This document shows positions 1-6,480 of a stretch of 12,903 nucleotides of DNA, piece after piece (position 1 is the stretch's first letter; every line of letters starts with the position of its first letter). A program made the position numbers and the translations under genes. This stretch comes from JANLQX01 sp043775075 (GTDB lineage Bacteria; Actinomycetota; Acidimicrobiia; Acidimicrobiales; JANYDT01). The stretch covers positions 1 to 12,903 of the forward strand of contig JAYVSS010000354.1 of assembly GCA_043775075.1 (NCBI GenBank), in the 5' to 3' direction. The notes beneath the pieces are model-generated. The model made no database searches, was not told the origin of the DNA, and saw only the letters and a program-made list of their open reading frames with translations.

Positions 1-1787
1 AAACGTCCAACAACACTACGTACACGTATGTTTTCGGAAAGCCCGGGCACCCCCGGCCGCAAGCAACATATGCCGCGAATGATCAGCTCGACGGAAACGC
101 CGGCCTCGGAGGCTGCGTAGAGAGCGTCGATGATCTCCTCGTCCACCAGGCTGTTCATTTTCATGCGAATTGACCCCGGTCCGCGCTGGTCATTCGGATG
201 CTCGTTGGCGATCATTTCCAAGATGCGGGACCGCAAATCGGTGGGGGCCACCAGCAGGCGGTGAAACGACGGCATCTTCCCTAAACCAGTAAGCGCGTTA
301 AACAGACGCGAGACATCGTCGCCCAACTCCGCATCGGCGGAAAACAAACCAAGATCGTCGTACACCCGGGCAGTGGTCGAATTGTAGTTACCAGTTGCTA
401 CGTGTACATATCGACGCAACCCGGCAGCACCTTCGGAGCGAACCACCAACGCCACCTTGGTGTGCGTCTTGAGGCCGACGAGGCCATACACCACGTGCAC
501 GCCGGCCCGCTCGAGTTTACGGGCCCACGCAATGTTGGCCTGTTCGTCGAAGCGCGCCTTCAGCTCGACGAGCGCGGCGACCTGCTTCCCCGCCTCGGCC
601 GCGTCGATAAGTGCCTTTACGACCGGCGAGTCGCCGGACGTGCGGTACAGGGTGAGCTTGATCGTGAGTACGTCGGGGTCGGCTGCGGCAATTTCAATGA
701 AACGCTCCACCGAGGAGGAAAACGAATCGTACGGATGATGCACCATGACGTCACCGGAACGAATCACTTCGAAGAAATCGAGCGGTTGATCACCGTCCTG
801 CAACGCCCATGGCGTGCGCGGAATCCACGGCTCGTCTTTGATCTCGGGACGATCGAGCGACGCCAGTGTCCAGAGGCCGGTGAGGTCAATGAGCCCATTC
901 ACTCGCACCACCGCATCGGCGTCAAGTTCGAGTTCGTCAATGAGCATGAACTCAAGATCAGCGGGCATCGCGGCGTCAATCTCGAGACGCACGGCCCGGC
1001 CGAAACGACGCCGACGAAGTTCGAGTTCAATGGCTTCGAGAAGGTCCTCGGCCTCCTCTTCGTCGACATCGAGATCGGTGTCCCGGGTAACACGAAACGG
1101 GAAGGATGCGTCGATCTGCACACCGGGAAACAGATGGGGAAGATGGGCGGCAATCACATCTTCGATGGAAATCCACCGCAACCCGTCGGCCAGACCGACG
1201 AAGCGGGGGAGCAGCGGCGGAACCTTGACCCGGGCAAAGCGCCGTTGGCCGGTCTCGGCGTCGTGCATCATGACGGCCAGGTTGAGGGACAGGTTCGAGA
1301 TGTACGGAAACGGGTGGCCGGGATCGACGGCCAACGGCGTTAAAACCGGGAAAATCCGATCGTTGAACAGCGAATGCACGGTCGATCGATCGTTGTCGGA
1401 GAGTTCGCTCCATTTCACCAACCCAATTCCTTCGGCGGCAAGCGCCGGAATCAGATGTTCGCGGAACAGGGAGCTGTGGCGATCGGCGAGGTCGGCCGCT
1501 GCCGTATGGACGAGTGCAAGTTGGGCTACGGGCCGCAGACCGTCAGCCGACCGGGTGGTGATGCCGGCGGCGACCTGGGCGCGAAGAGCGGCCACTCGAA
1601 CCTCAAAAAACTCGTCGAAGTTGGAGGCGAAAATCGCGCAGAACTTGACTCGCTCGAGCAGCGGGCAGTCCTCATCGGCAGCAAGGGCGAGAACCCGAGC
1701 GTTGAAATCCAGCCAGCTGAGCTCACGATTCAGCAGTCGGGAAGCGTCCGACGTTTTCGTTCCAGCAGCAGCTGCCCGCCAGGGCAT
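1..1787 (-). CDS. ppk1: Polyphosphate kinase 1 (partial, C-terminus beyond window)
   Basis: Makes inorganic polyphosphate from ATP, reversibly, through a phosphohistidine intermediate. I translated the minus strand from the ATG at 1787 down to position 1 and found no stop, giving 595 residues; PPK1 proteins are usually about 690-740, so roughly the last 100 are missing. The N-domain opens with RELSWLDFN near residue 25. Further on come HHPYDSF and TLYRTSGDSP (middle domain), VELKARFDE, GLKTHTK with His442, and YVHVATGNYN with His462. These two histidines correspond to the active-site pair His435/His454 of the E. coli enzyme. Towards the edge are MKMNSLVDE and IIRGICCLRPG. An in-frame TAG at 1812-1814 and the lack of another start codon make 1787 the likely start, although no good Shine-Dalgarno precedes it, which suggests coupling to the small gene 24 nt upstream. 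Identity is secure. Confidence 0.97.
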   Translation of the reverse strand, partial: MPWRAAAAGTKTSDASRLLNRELSWLDFNARVLALAADEDCPLLERVKFCAIFASNFDEFFEVRVAALRAQVAAGITTRSADGLRPVAQLALVHTAAADLADRHSSLFREHLIPALAAEGIGLVKWSELSDNDRSTVHSLFNDRIFPVLTPLAVDPGHPFPYISNLSLNLAVMMHDAETGQRRFARVKVPPLLPRFVGLADGLRWISIEDVIAAHLPHLFPGVQIDASFPFRVTRDTDLDVDEEEAEDLLEAIELELRRRRFGRAVRLEIDAAMPADLEFMLIDELELDADAVVRVNGLIDLTGLWTLASLDRPEIKDEPWIPRTPWALQDGDQPLDFFEVIRSGDVMVHHPYDSFSSSVERFIEIAAADPDVLTIKLTLYRTSGDSPVVKALIDAAEAGKQVAALVELKARFDEQANIAWARKLERAGVHVVYGLVGLKTHTKVALVVRSEGAAGLRRYVHVATGNYNSTTARVYDDLGLFSADAELGDDVSRLFNALTGLGKMPSFHRLLVAPTDLRSRILEMIANEHPNDQRGPGSIRMKMNSLVDEEIIDALYAASEAGVSVELIIRGICCLRPGVPGLSENIRVRSVVGR

Positions 1788-1811
1788 CTTCGGGGCCGAA
1801 TCCGTGGTGGC

Positions 1812-2081
1812 CTACGCGCCCGCCTGGGCGCCGAAGTCCCATTCGAGGGCGAGGCCTTCGCGCTCAGCGTCGTGGACCACTCGATCATGGTTGCGGCGGA
1901 ATTGCGGATCGTGGCGAGGAACGAGTTGCAGGCGGGCAAGGGTGCGTTGACGAAACTCCCCGAGGAGGTTCCGATCAACGTCGACGCTCTCGACGTCCCA
2001 ATGGGGAGCGACTGGGCCGAGGTAAACCACACGGACATTGCCGCGTACCTCGACGGTAGTGGCGGGAGAGTTGAACGACAT
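1812..2081 (-). CDS. Unrecognised 89-residue protein upstream of ppk1
   Basis: I do not recognise this protein. It begins MSFNSPATTVEVRGNVRVVY and ends in an acidic/aromatic stretch, EGLALEWDFGAQAGA. There is no signal peptide, membrane segment or cysteine, and the middle is rich in Arg and His (RHDPQFRRNHDRVVHD). The ATG at 2081 has a good Shine-Dalgarno (GGAG, 7 nt spacer). It ends 24 nt before the ppk1 start, in the same reading frame, so the two genes are probably co-transcribed and it may act with polyphosphate metabolism; that is inference from position only. Codons are mostly G/C-ending like the neighbours, which supports real coding. An alternative reading is an N-terminal extension of PPK cut off by a TAG, but PPK1 proteins do not usually carry such a domain. 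Confidence 0.6.
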   Translation of the reverse strand: MSFNSPATTVEVRGNVRVVYLGPVAPHWDVESVDVDRNLLGEFRQRTLARLQLVPRHDPQFRRNHDRVVHDAEREGLALEWDFGAQAGA

Positions 2082-2122
2082 TGACGTACTCCGAAGGGGC
2101 GAAGGGACACAGACGACGGGGC

Positions 2123-2142
2123 GGCGCCCGAAGCGGGGCGCC
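2123..2142 (-). terminator. Hairpin downstream of tatA
   Basis: A perfect 7-bp stem (GGCGCCC / GGGCGCC) with a 6-nt loop lies 9 nt past the tatA stop and before the Shine-Dalgarno of the 89-residue gene. There is no T-run after it on the minus strand, so it is a candidate terminator or mRNA-end stabiliser only. Confidence 0.45.
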
Positions 2143-2151
2143 TGAGCTTGC

Positions 2152-2331
2152 TTAGGCGGACGGGGGCTTCGTACCCTCGTCGCCCTCCTTGACTCCCTCG
2201 TCCACACCCTTCTTAAATTCCTTCGAGGCCTGCCCGAGGGACTTTGCGAGTTTCGGGAGCTTGGTCGATCCGAAAAGCAGGACGACGATCACAAGCACGA
2301 TGATGAGTTCTGGGGCTCCGATACCGGACAT
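2152..2331 (-). CDS. tatA: Twin-arginine translocase subunit TatA/TatE
   Basis: Small membrane subunit of the Tat system, which exports folded proteins; TatA oligomers are thought to form or weaken the passage through the cytoplasmic membrane. The 59 residues show the full family layout. A short N-terminal transmembrane helix (about residues 7-20, ELIIVLVIVVLLFG) is followed by the hinge FGSTKLP, the amphipathic helix KLAKSLGQASKEFKKG and an acidic Glu/Asp/Lys tail. A length of 59 is at the short end for the family. The ATG at 2331 is the only sensible start; an AAAGGAGG sequence lies upstream with a rather long spacer of about 12-14 nt. It stands alone here, without tatB or tatC beside it, as is common in actinobacteria. 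Confidence 0.95.
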   Translation of the reverse strand: MSGIGAPELIIVLVIVVLLFGSTKLPKLAKSLGQASKEFKKGVDEGVKEGDEGTKPPSA

Positions 2332-2396
2332 GACGTAATCGTACCCCTCCTTTGTCGGTCTGGGACTCGTCTACCGCCCGTAGCCATCGGATGCGT

Positions 2397-2422
2397 CAGG
2401 ACCCGCTGGTGAGCGGGTCCTG
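2397..2422 (-). terminator. Strong hairpin between whiB and tatA
   Basis: An 11-bp perfect inverted repeat (CAGGACCCGCT / AGCGGGTCCTG) with a 4-nt loop, 67 nt past the whiB stop. It has no T-tract, but its strength and position fit a whiB transcript end. Confidence 0.6.
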
Positions 2423-2488
2423 GTGCGGGAAGTTTGAACTGAATCCCGACCGCGGCCGAGGCGGCGGTGGGATCGAGGCGGCGGCGGG

Positions 2489-2773
2489 TTAGGCGGTGGC
2501 GACTTCGGCGGCGCGACGAGCGAGGGCGCGCGACCGACGAACTTTGCGACGCTCGCGCTCCGATAGTCCTCCCCAAATGCCGAACTTCTCCCCGTTGGCG
2601 AGCGCGTATTCAAGGCAGTCGCCCTTGACCACGCAGCCACGGCACACTTCCTTGGCTTCTCGGGTGGACGCACCTCGCTCGGGAAAGAACAACTCGGGGT
2701 CGACCCCCATGCAGTTGGCCTTACTTTGCCATGTCCGGTCTTCAAGCGCCTGGGTCGCACTAATTCTTAGCAT
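2489..2773 (-). CDS. whiB: WhiB-family iron-sulfur transcriptional regulator (WhiB2-like)
   Basis: WhiB-like proteins bind a redox- and NO-sensitive [4Fe-4S] cluster and regulate transcription through contact with the primary sigma factor. The 94 residues contain the four cluster cysteines C21, C44, C47 and C53 (C-x22-C-x2-C-x5-C). The motif GIWGG is at 65-69, followed by LSERERRKVRR and a basic Arg/Ala tail that should contact DNA. FFPERG, STREAK and the GIWGGLSERER block resemble the WhiB/WhiB2 (WhmD) branch, linked to septation and sporulation control, more than WhiB1; this subfamily call is from memory of the motifs. The start at 2773 is preceded by GAGG about 7 nt away. The gene is divergent from the xylF-like gene and has a long leader with a possible attenuator. 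Confidence 0.95.
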   Translation of the reverse strand: MLRISATQALEDRTWQSKANCMGVDPELFFPERGASTREAKEVCRGCVVKGDCLEYALANGEKFGIWGGLSERERRKVRRSRALARRAAEVATA

Positions 2774-2836
2774 TGGGGATCCTCGATTGAGCCATCAGGG
2801 AGGGGCAGGATTGCCTGATTGGGTTGGTGGGGTTCG

Positions 2837-2872
2837 GATAAAAAAGGGAAGGCGACAATTCGTTGCGTCGCC
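2837..2872 (-). terminator. Attenuator-like hairpin in the whiB leader
   Basis: On the minus strand, GGCGAC and GTCGCC (2867-2872 / 2851-2856) form a 6-bp stem with a 10-nt loop, followed by TTCCC and six T's. It lies 78 nt upstream of the whiB start, so if the whiB promoter is further upstream it would act within the leader. The stem is short and the T-run is offset by 5 nt. Confidence 0.35.
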
Positions 2873-2952
2873 GGAACTTGATCGGATGACGCCGCCCCGG
2901 CTAGAGCCAGAGCAGCGATTCCCCATCCTGGTTCGGCGCACACGCCAAATAA

Positions 2953-2962
2953 CACACGTGTG
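2953..2962. promoter_or_regulatory. Palindrome CACACGTGTG, possible operator
   Basis: Perfect 10-bp palindrome with a central CG, within the likely whiB promoter zone and about 170 bp upstream of the binding-protein gene. No regulator can be named. Confidence 0.3.
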
Positions 2963-3081
2963 ATTCTCGCTCTTTTTTCTAGAATAGGCAAGTGGAACCT
3001 TGCATAAGGGGCCGAGCGCGGCTAACGCGCATCCGTTCGACAATGTGGCGTGCCACGCACGCCTAGTAAAAACGCCCTAAA

Positions 3082-3115
3082 GTATCGGGCTTGGTATCGG
3101 GACGTCCCCGGTATC
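3082..3115. promoter_or_regulatory. GTATCGGG direct repeats with palindrome GGGACGTCCC
   Basis: GTATCGGG occurs at 3082-3089 and 3094-3101, spaced 12 nt. The perfect palindrome GGGACGTCCC occupies 3099-3108, and GGTATC recurs at 3110-3115. The cluster ends just before the Shine-Dalgarno (about 3121-3126) of the binding-protein gene, a natural place for an operator. A central-CG palindrome is typical of LacI-family sites, but no such regulator is in the window. Confidence 0.35.
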
Positions 3116-3134
3116 TATCAGGGGAGAAACACCT

Positions 3135-4358
3135 ATGAAGAAGACTACGAGCGCCGTTATGCTCTTCGGCGCCCTGGCGATGTTCGCCGCCGGTTGTTCC
3201 AAGGACAAAGCTGCCGACACCACGGCCGCCGCCGCCGAGACCACCGTTGCCGCTGCTGCCGACACGACGGCTGCCGCCGCCGCTGACACCACTGCCGCTG
3301 CTGCTGCCGACACCACGGCCGCCGCCGCCGCTGACACCACCGCCGCCGCTGCTGCTGCTGCCGACACCACCGCTGCTGCGGCGGGTGCCGGGGGAAAGGC
3401 TGGTTTCATCCTGCCTGACTCCAAGTCATCAGACCGCTGGGAGGGCTTCGACCGCCCGTTGATCGACGCCGCCTGCAAGGCCGCCGGTATCACCTGCGAA
3501 ATCCAGAATGCCGAAGGCGACGCCGCCAAGATGGCCACAATTGCCGACCAGATGATCACCGGTGGAGCCAAGGTTCTCGCCCTCGTGAACCTCGACTCAC
3601 CGTCGGCTGTGGCCATCCAGGAGAAGGCTGCCGCCGCTGGCGTCAAGCTCATCGACTACGACCGCCTCACCCTCAAGGGCAAGGCTGACGTCTACGTGTC
3701 ATTCGACAACGTCGGCGTCGGAACCGCTCAGGGCCAAGGCCTCATCAAGTGCTTCGAAGCATCGGGTGGAGCCAAGGGCAAGAAGATCATCCAGCTGCAT
3801 GGTGCACCGACGGACAACAACGCCACGTTGTTCAAGCAGGGCTACCAGGCGGCGATCAAGGATTCGGGCATCATCACCGTTGGTGAAGAAGCCGTTCCGG
3901 GCTGGGACAACGCCAAGGGCGGCGTCATCTTCGAACAGCTCCTGACCAAGGCCGGCGGAAAGATTGACGGCGTTCTCGCCGCCAACGACGGCCTCTCTGG
4001 TGCCGCTCAGACCGTTCTCACCAAGAACGGCCTCACGGTTCCGACCACCGGCCAGGACGCCACCGTCGATGGTCTGCGTGCCATCCTCAGCGGCACCCAG
4101 TGCATGACGGTCTACAAGCCGGTCAAGGCTGAAGCCGATGCCGCCGTCAAGGCCGCGGCGATCCTGCTCAAGGGCGGAGATCTCAAGGCTGACTTCCCGG
4201 CCACCATCAACAACGAATCGGCTGACATTGCGTTCACCGCTTTGGCCATCCAACCCATCTTCTTGGACAGCGTCAAGATCGTCACCGGCGACAAGTTCGT
4301 GCCGCGTGACGCCGTCTGCAAAGACCTCGAAGACAAGTGCAAGGCCGCCGGGGTTTGA
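3135..4358 (+). CDS. xylF: Sugar ABC transporter substrate-binding lipoprotein, XylF-like
   Basis: Extracytoplasmic receptor of a sugar importer, probably for D-xylose or a similar monosaccharide. The 407 residues start with a lipoprotein signal peptide (MKKTTSAVMLFGALAMFAAGC) with lipid-anchor Cys21. A low-complexity linker of about residues 26-83, built on the octapeptide DTTAAAAA, follows. From about residue 89 the type I periplasmic-binding fold matches XylF: GFILPDSKSSDRW, a DYDRL block, VSFDNVGVG, GAPTDNNATLFKQGY, GWDNAKGG, LAANDGLSGAAQ, TGQDATVDG and QCMTVYKPV. GGGGAG lies 8 nt before the ATG. Four cysteines in the mature domain may form disulfides. It is followed by a strong terminator and then a decayed gene, so it is separated from its presumed ATPase and permease. 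The exact sugar is not certain. Confidence 0.9.
   Translation: MKKTTSAVMLFGALAMFAAGCSKDKAADTTAAAAETTVAAAADTTAAAAADTTAAAAADTTAAAAADTTAAAAAAADTTAAAAGAGGKAGFILPDSKSSDRWEGFDRPLIDAACKAAGITCEIQNAEGDAAKMATIADQMITGGAKVLALVNLDSPSAVAIQEKAAAAGVKLIDYDRLTLKGKADVYVSFDNVGVGTAQGQGLIKCFEASGGAKGKKIIQLHGAPTDNNATLFKQGYQAAIKDSGIITVGEEAVPGWDNAKGGVIFEQLLTKAGGKIDGVLAANDGLSGAAQTVLTKNGLTVPTTGQDATVDGLRAILSGTQCMTVYKPVKAEADAAVKAAAILLKGGDLKADFPATINNESADIAFTALAIQPIFLDSVKIVTGDKFVPRDAVCKDLEDKCKAAGV
3210..3383 (+). repeat. 24-nt tandem repeat encoding the DTTAAAAA linker
   Basis: Seven degenerate copies of a roughly 24-bp unit (GACACCACGGCCGCCGCC-like), with one shorter and one longer copy, encode six Asp-Thr-Thr units and one Glu-Thr-Thr, separated by 4-7 Ala. 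It joins the lipid-anchored N-terminus to the sugar-binding domain. Such repeats change length by slippage; every length difference seen is a multiple of 3. Confidence 0.85.
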
Positions 4359-4378
4359 TCCCTGCGGTCTGAGTTTCC

Positions 4379-4396
4379 TCCCTGCATTCGCAGGGA
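4379..4396 (+). terminator. First hairpin after the binding-protein gene
   Basis: TCCCTGC / GCAGGGA, a perfect 7-bp stem with an ATTC loop, 20 nt past the stop codon. A second TCCCTGC at 4359-4365 could compete for the same right arm. It has no T-tract and probably works with the terminator that follows. Confidence 0.5.
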
Positions 4397-4411
4397 TGTA
4401 ACCGGCTAGAG

Positions 4412-4439
4412 AGCCCACCCTCTTGGGGTGGGCTTTTTT
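4412..4439 (+). terminator. Rho-independent terminator of the binding-protein gene
   Basis: AGCCCACCC, loop TCTTG, GGGTGGGCT (perfect 9-bp stem), then six T's. A textbook intrinsic terminator, which should isolate the binding-protein transcript from everything downstream. Confidence 0.93.
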
Positions 4440-4441
4440 GC

Positions 4442-6352
4442 GTCCGGATTGCCGATGACGCGTCGCCCGTCAACGAATCGGCACCGCACACCCACGCTGA
4501 GGACGACTCCTCGCAGCTGACCTCGGCCCAGGAAGCAATCCTGTGGGCGCGGGTCGAGGTCGAAGGCATTGGGATTCGGCCCGACGTCGTGGCGGCACGA
4601 AATAGCCGGGCCGGTCAACCGACGGCCGCGGCTGCCGCCCTCAATCCCGCCGCTGGTTCATGGGAGGGCCCGTACGACTGGCCGGTGCTCGGAGTCCACG
4701 CCAGCCTCATGCCTAACGGCCAGGTTGTCGCCTATGACTCGGTAAACGACCTGCGGACCGAGGCATCGACGGAGCATCGTTTCACTCGGGCCATGCTGTT
4801 CGATCCGGTCACCAAGGCGACCGAACGGGTCGACGAACTCCTCGGTTTCAACATTTTCTGCGGCGGTCTGGCCAAGCTGGCGAGCGGCATGTTGTTCACC
4901 GCTGGTGGCAATCTCCACGCCGCCCTCGATGGCATCAATAAGAGCACCACGTTCGACTCGTCCACCAAGACATGGACCGAGGGCCCATCGATGTCCCAGG
5001 CCCGCTGGTATCCCTCGGTAACGCCACTGGCCAACGGCGAGATGCTCGTGACCGGCGGAGGACCGGCACTCTCCGAAGTTCGCCAAGGCGACGGAACGTT
5101 CCGTGCACTTACAAACGCCCAGCAAGCCATCTGGGCGAAGCGCGAGTACCAATGGCTGATCGCCAGCCCAAATGGTAAGTCCACCTATGTTGGTCCGGAC
5201 AATCAGATGGGGTTCTTAGACACCTCAGGCGCCGGTAGTTACCAAGCGGTGGCCGACCGAGGCGGTAAGAACCGCAACTACGGAAGCTTCGCCAACTACG
5301 CACCCGGGAAGGTACTCATCGCCGGCGGTGGCTACTTCGATAGCTCTGCGGTCATCGTTGATCTGAAATGCCGAGATCTTCACTCCGCCGTTGCGTTACG
5401 AAAGTGACGGCTCTCTTGCGCCGCGGCCCCAGATCACATCTCTGCCGGCCCAACTCGGTTACGGCTTTGCCTATCCGCTCGCCACGCCGACACCGTCGAA
5501 GATCACCAAGGTGGCGGTGGCGCATGAGCTCGGTGACCCACTCCGTGGATATGGAGCAGCGCTATGTCCCGCTGAGCTTCAGCACCACGTCGACGGGGCT
5601 CTCGGTGACGGCACCGACCAACGCCAACGCCGCGCCACCCGGATGGTACCTGCTGGCTCTATCTCCACGCCGATTCCCTGCCGACGCCCGCCACCGGCCT
5701 GGAGTTGTAGGCTAACGGTTGGGGCGGCAACCAAACAGTGCGCCTTCTCGTTGGGCAAAACCGTTCGGCCATCGTCGATCAGATCGTCACCATTTCCGGA
5801 ACGACCTGGCCGCAGCGAATCCTCAATTTTGGGAGAACTCTGGCGGCGGGAACGTCCGTTGACATCTACGTGCAGGACTGGACCGGCACATTGCCACCAA
5901 CCGGCGCGACGCTACTGACGTTATTCGCCGACTCCTTCGTCGATGCCGACAACTGGTCGTGGGCTCCAATCAACGCCGCCTCCACCAACCCGGTCAAGGT
6001 CGGCAGTAGGGCCATCGCCGTGACGGCCAATCCGTAGTCATCGGTGGTCTTTCATATCCGGACCGCCCGGCCTATCTCCGGAGCAACCAAGCTGGAGTTT
6101 TGGATTCATGGGGGCGCAGTGGGCGGACAGTCGCTTGATATCGAACTTTTCGACAATTCAACGTTCCGCCGGGCCGTACCGATTGCGGCGCTCGTCGATG
6201 GCGCCATCCAAGCGAACACGTGGTCGAAAGTGACGGTCGATCTTTCGTCGCTCGGGATGACCGCCGGTCAACTCACGGACGTGCATGTGTCGAACAACAG
6301 TGGCACAGCGGCGAGCGTGTACTCGCTCGACGACGTCCGACTCACCCGCTGA
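4442..6352 (+). pseudogene. Decayed secreted galactose-oxidase-like kelch protein
   Basis: Remnant of a copper-radical oxidase family protein (galactose/glyoxal oxidase-like), normally secreted. Frame 1 (4442-5365, open from GTG 4589 but coding-like from 4442) has kelch blades. NIFCGG matches the cofactor cysteine region and ARWYPSVT the tyrosine of the Cys-Tyr crosslink. At about 5366 the reading jumps to another frame, where NAEIFTPP starts the C-terminal early-set domain. Roughly 100 residues usually found between, including the YHS copper-ligand motif, are absent. Extra G's at 5520 and 5656 shift the frame again; across all three, VTHSVDMEQRYVPLSF and APPGWYLL align well with the family. 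TAG codons interrupt at 5708 and 6035. There is no start or signal peptide: the frame begins at the upstream terminator. Sequencing errors could explain the single-base shifts, but not the whole set of lesions. Confidence 0.87.
5711..6352 (+). pseudogene. C-terminal sugar-binding-like module of the decayed oxidase
   Basis: Part of the pseudogene above, kept in one frame except for TAG at 6035-6037. The first half (ANGWGGNQTVRLLVGQN to QDWTGTLPP) is a beta-rich linker domain of no recognised family. The second half, from LFADSFVDADNWSW through KLEFWIHGG to SLDDVRLTR, resembles the beta-sandwich carbohydrate-binding-like module attached to many secreted actinobacterial glycan enzymes. At the amber codon the residues read AVTANP-stop-SSVVFHIRT, where the family usually has an aromatic, so TGG to TAG is the likely change. 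An ATG at 6044 could start a 102-residue peptide, but it lacks a ribosome site and would be half a domain. Confidence 0.7.
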
Positions 6353-6480
6353 CGTCGCTCGGTCGAAGGTGACGGCCGACACGCGGCGCCCAGGTTCTTG
6401 CTAGAACAGGTCGAGCCGAATTCGCCAGCCATTGCGCGAACGGCATCGATTCATGCGGTTCCCAAGGGAGAAACAAACAC
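6353..6480 (+). promoter_or_regulatory. Spacer before the ATPase gene; presumed xylGH promoter region
   Basis: 128 bp with no gene. Because the binding-protein transcript ends at 4439, the ATPase-permease pair needs its own promoter, and this is a likely place unless it lies within the pseudogene. A small inverted repeat GTTCT-TGCT-AGAAC is near 6394-6407. The ribosome site GGGAG is about 10 nt before GTG. I see no confident -35/-10 pair. Confidence 0.35.

Larger units (their letters stand above)
2774..3134. promoter_or_regulatory. Divergent intergenic region between whiB and the binding-protein gene
   Basis: 361 bp without a credible gene; the short open frames across it do not resemble proteins. 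It should hold both promoters. For whiB (minus strand), TTGCCT and GAGAAT about 17 nt apart around 2966-2990 make a weak -35/-10 candidate. For the plus strand, TAGAAT at 2980-2985 and TAGTAA at 3064-3069 are possible -10 boxes without good -35 partners. The separately listed palindromes and hairpin lie here. Confidence 0.5.

Noticed and set aside
1785..2081. Read-through fusion of the 89-residue protein and PPK1 across TAG 1812
   Set aside because: They share a frame, but PPK1 needs no such domain and a suitable ATG follows the TAG; one shared frame in three is expected by chance.
402..2084. Long plus-strand open frames opposite ppk1 (402-1343, 814-1950, 1374-2084)
   Set aside because: They are antisense to an unbroken, highly conserved PPK1 frame; their sequences are low-complexity Arg/Ser or match no family.
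2123..2142. Phage attachment or origin-like palindrome
   Set aside because: A simple GC hairpin just past tatA; no integrase, tRNA or direct repeats nearby.
3210..3383. CRISPR-like array
   Set aside because: The repeat is contiguous, in frame and codes for the lipoprotein linker; there are no spacers.
3077..3652. 191-residue minus-strand frame opposite the binding-protein gene
   Set aside because: Its Ala/Val repeats are the complement of the Ala/Thr/Asp linker repeat; the plus strand has the signal peptide, ribosome site and full family match.
5391..5918. 175-residue frame as an independent gene
   Set aside because: Only the first 40 or so residues belong to the oxidase early-set domain; the rest is out-of-frame sequence after the extra G at 5520.
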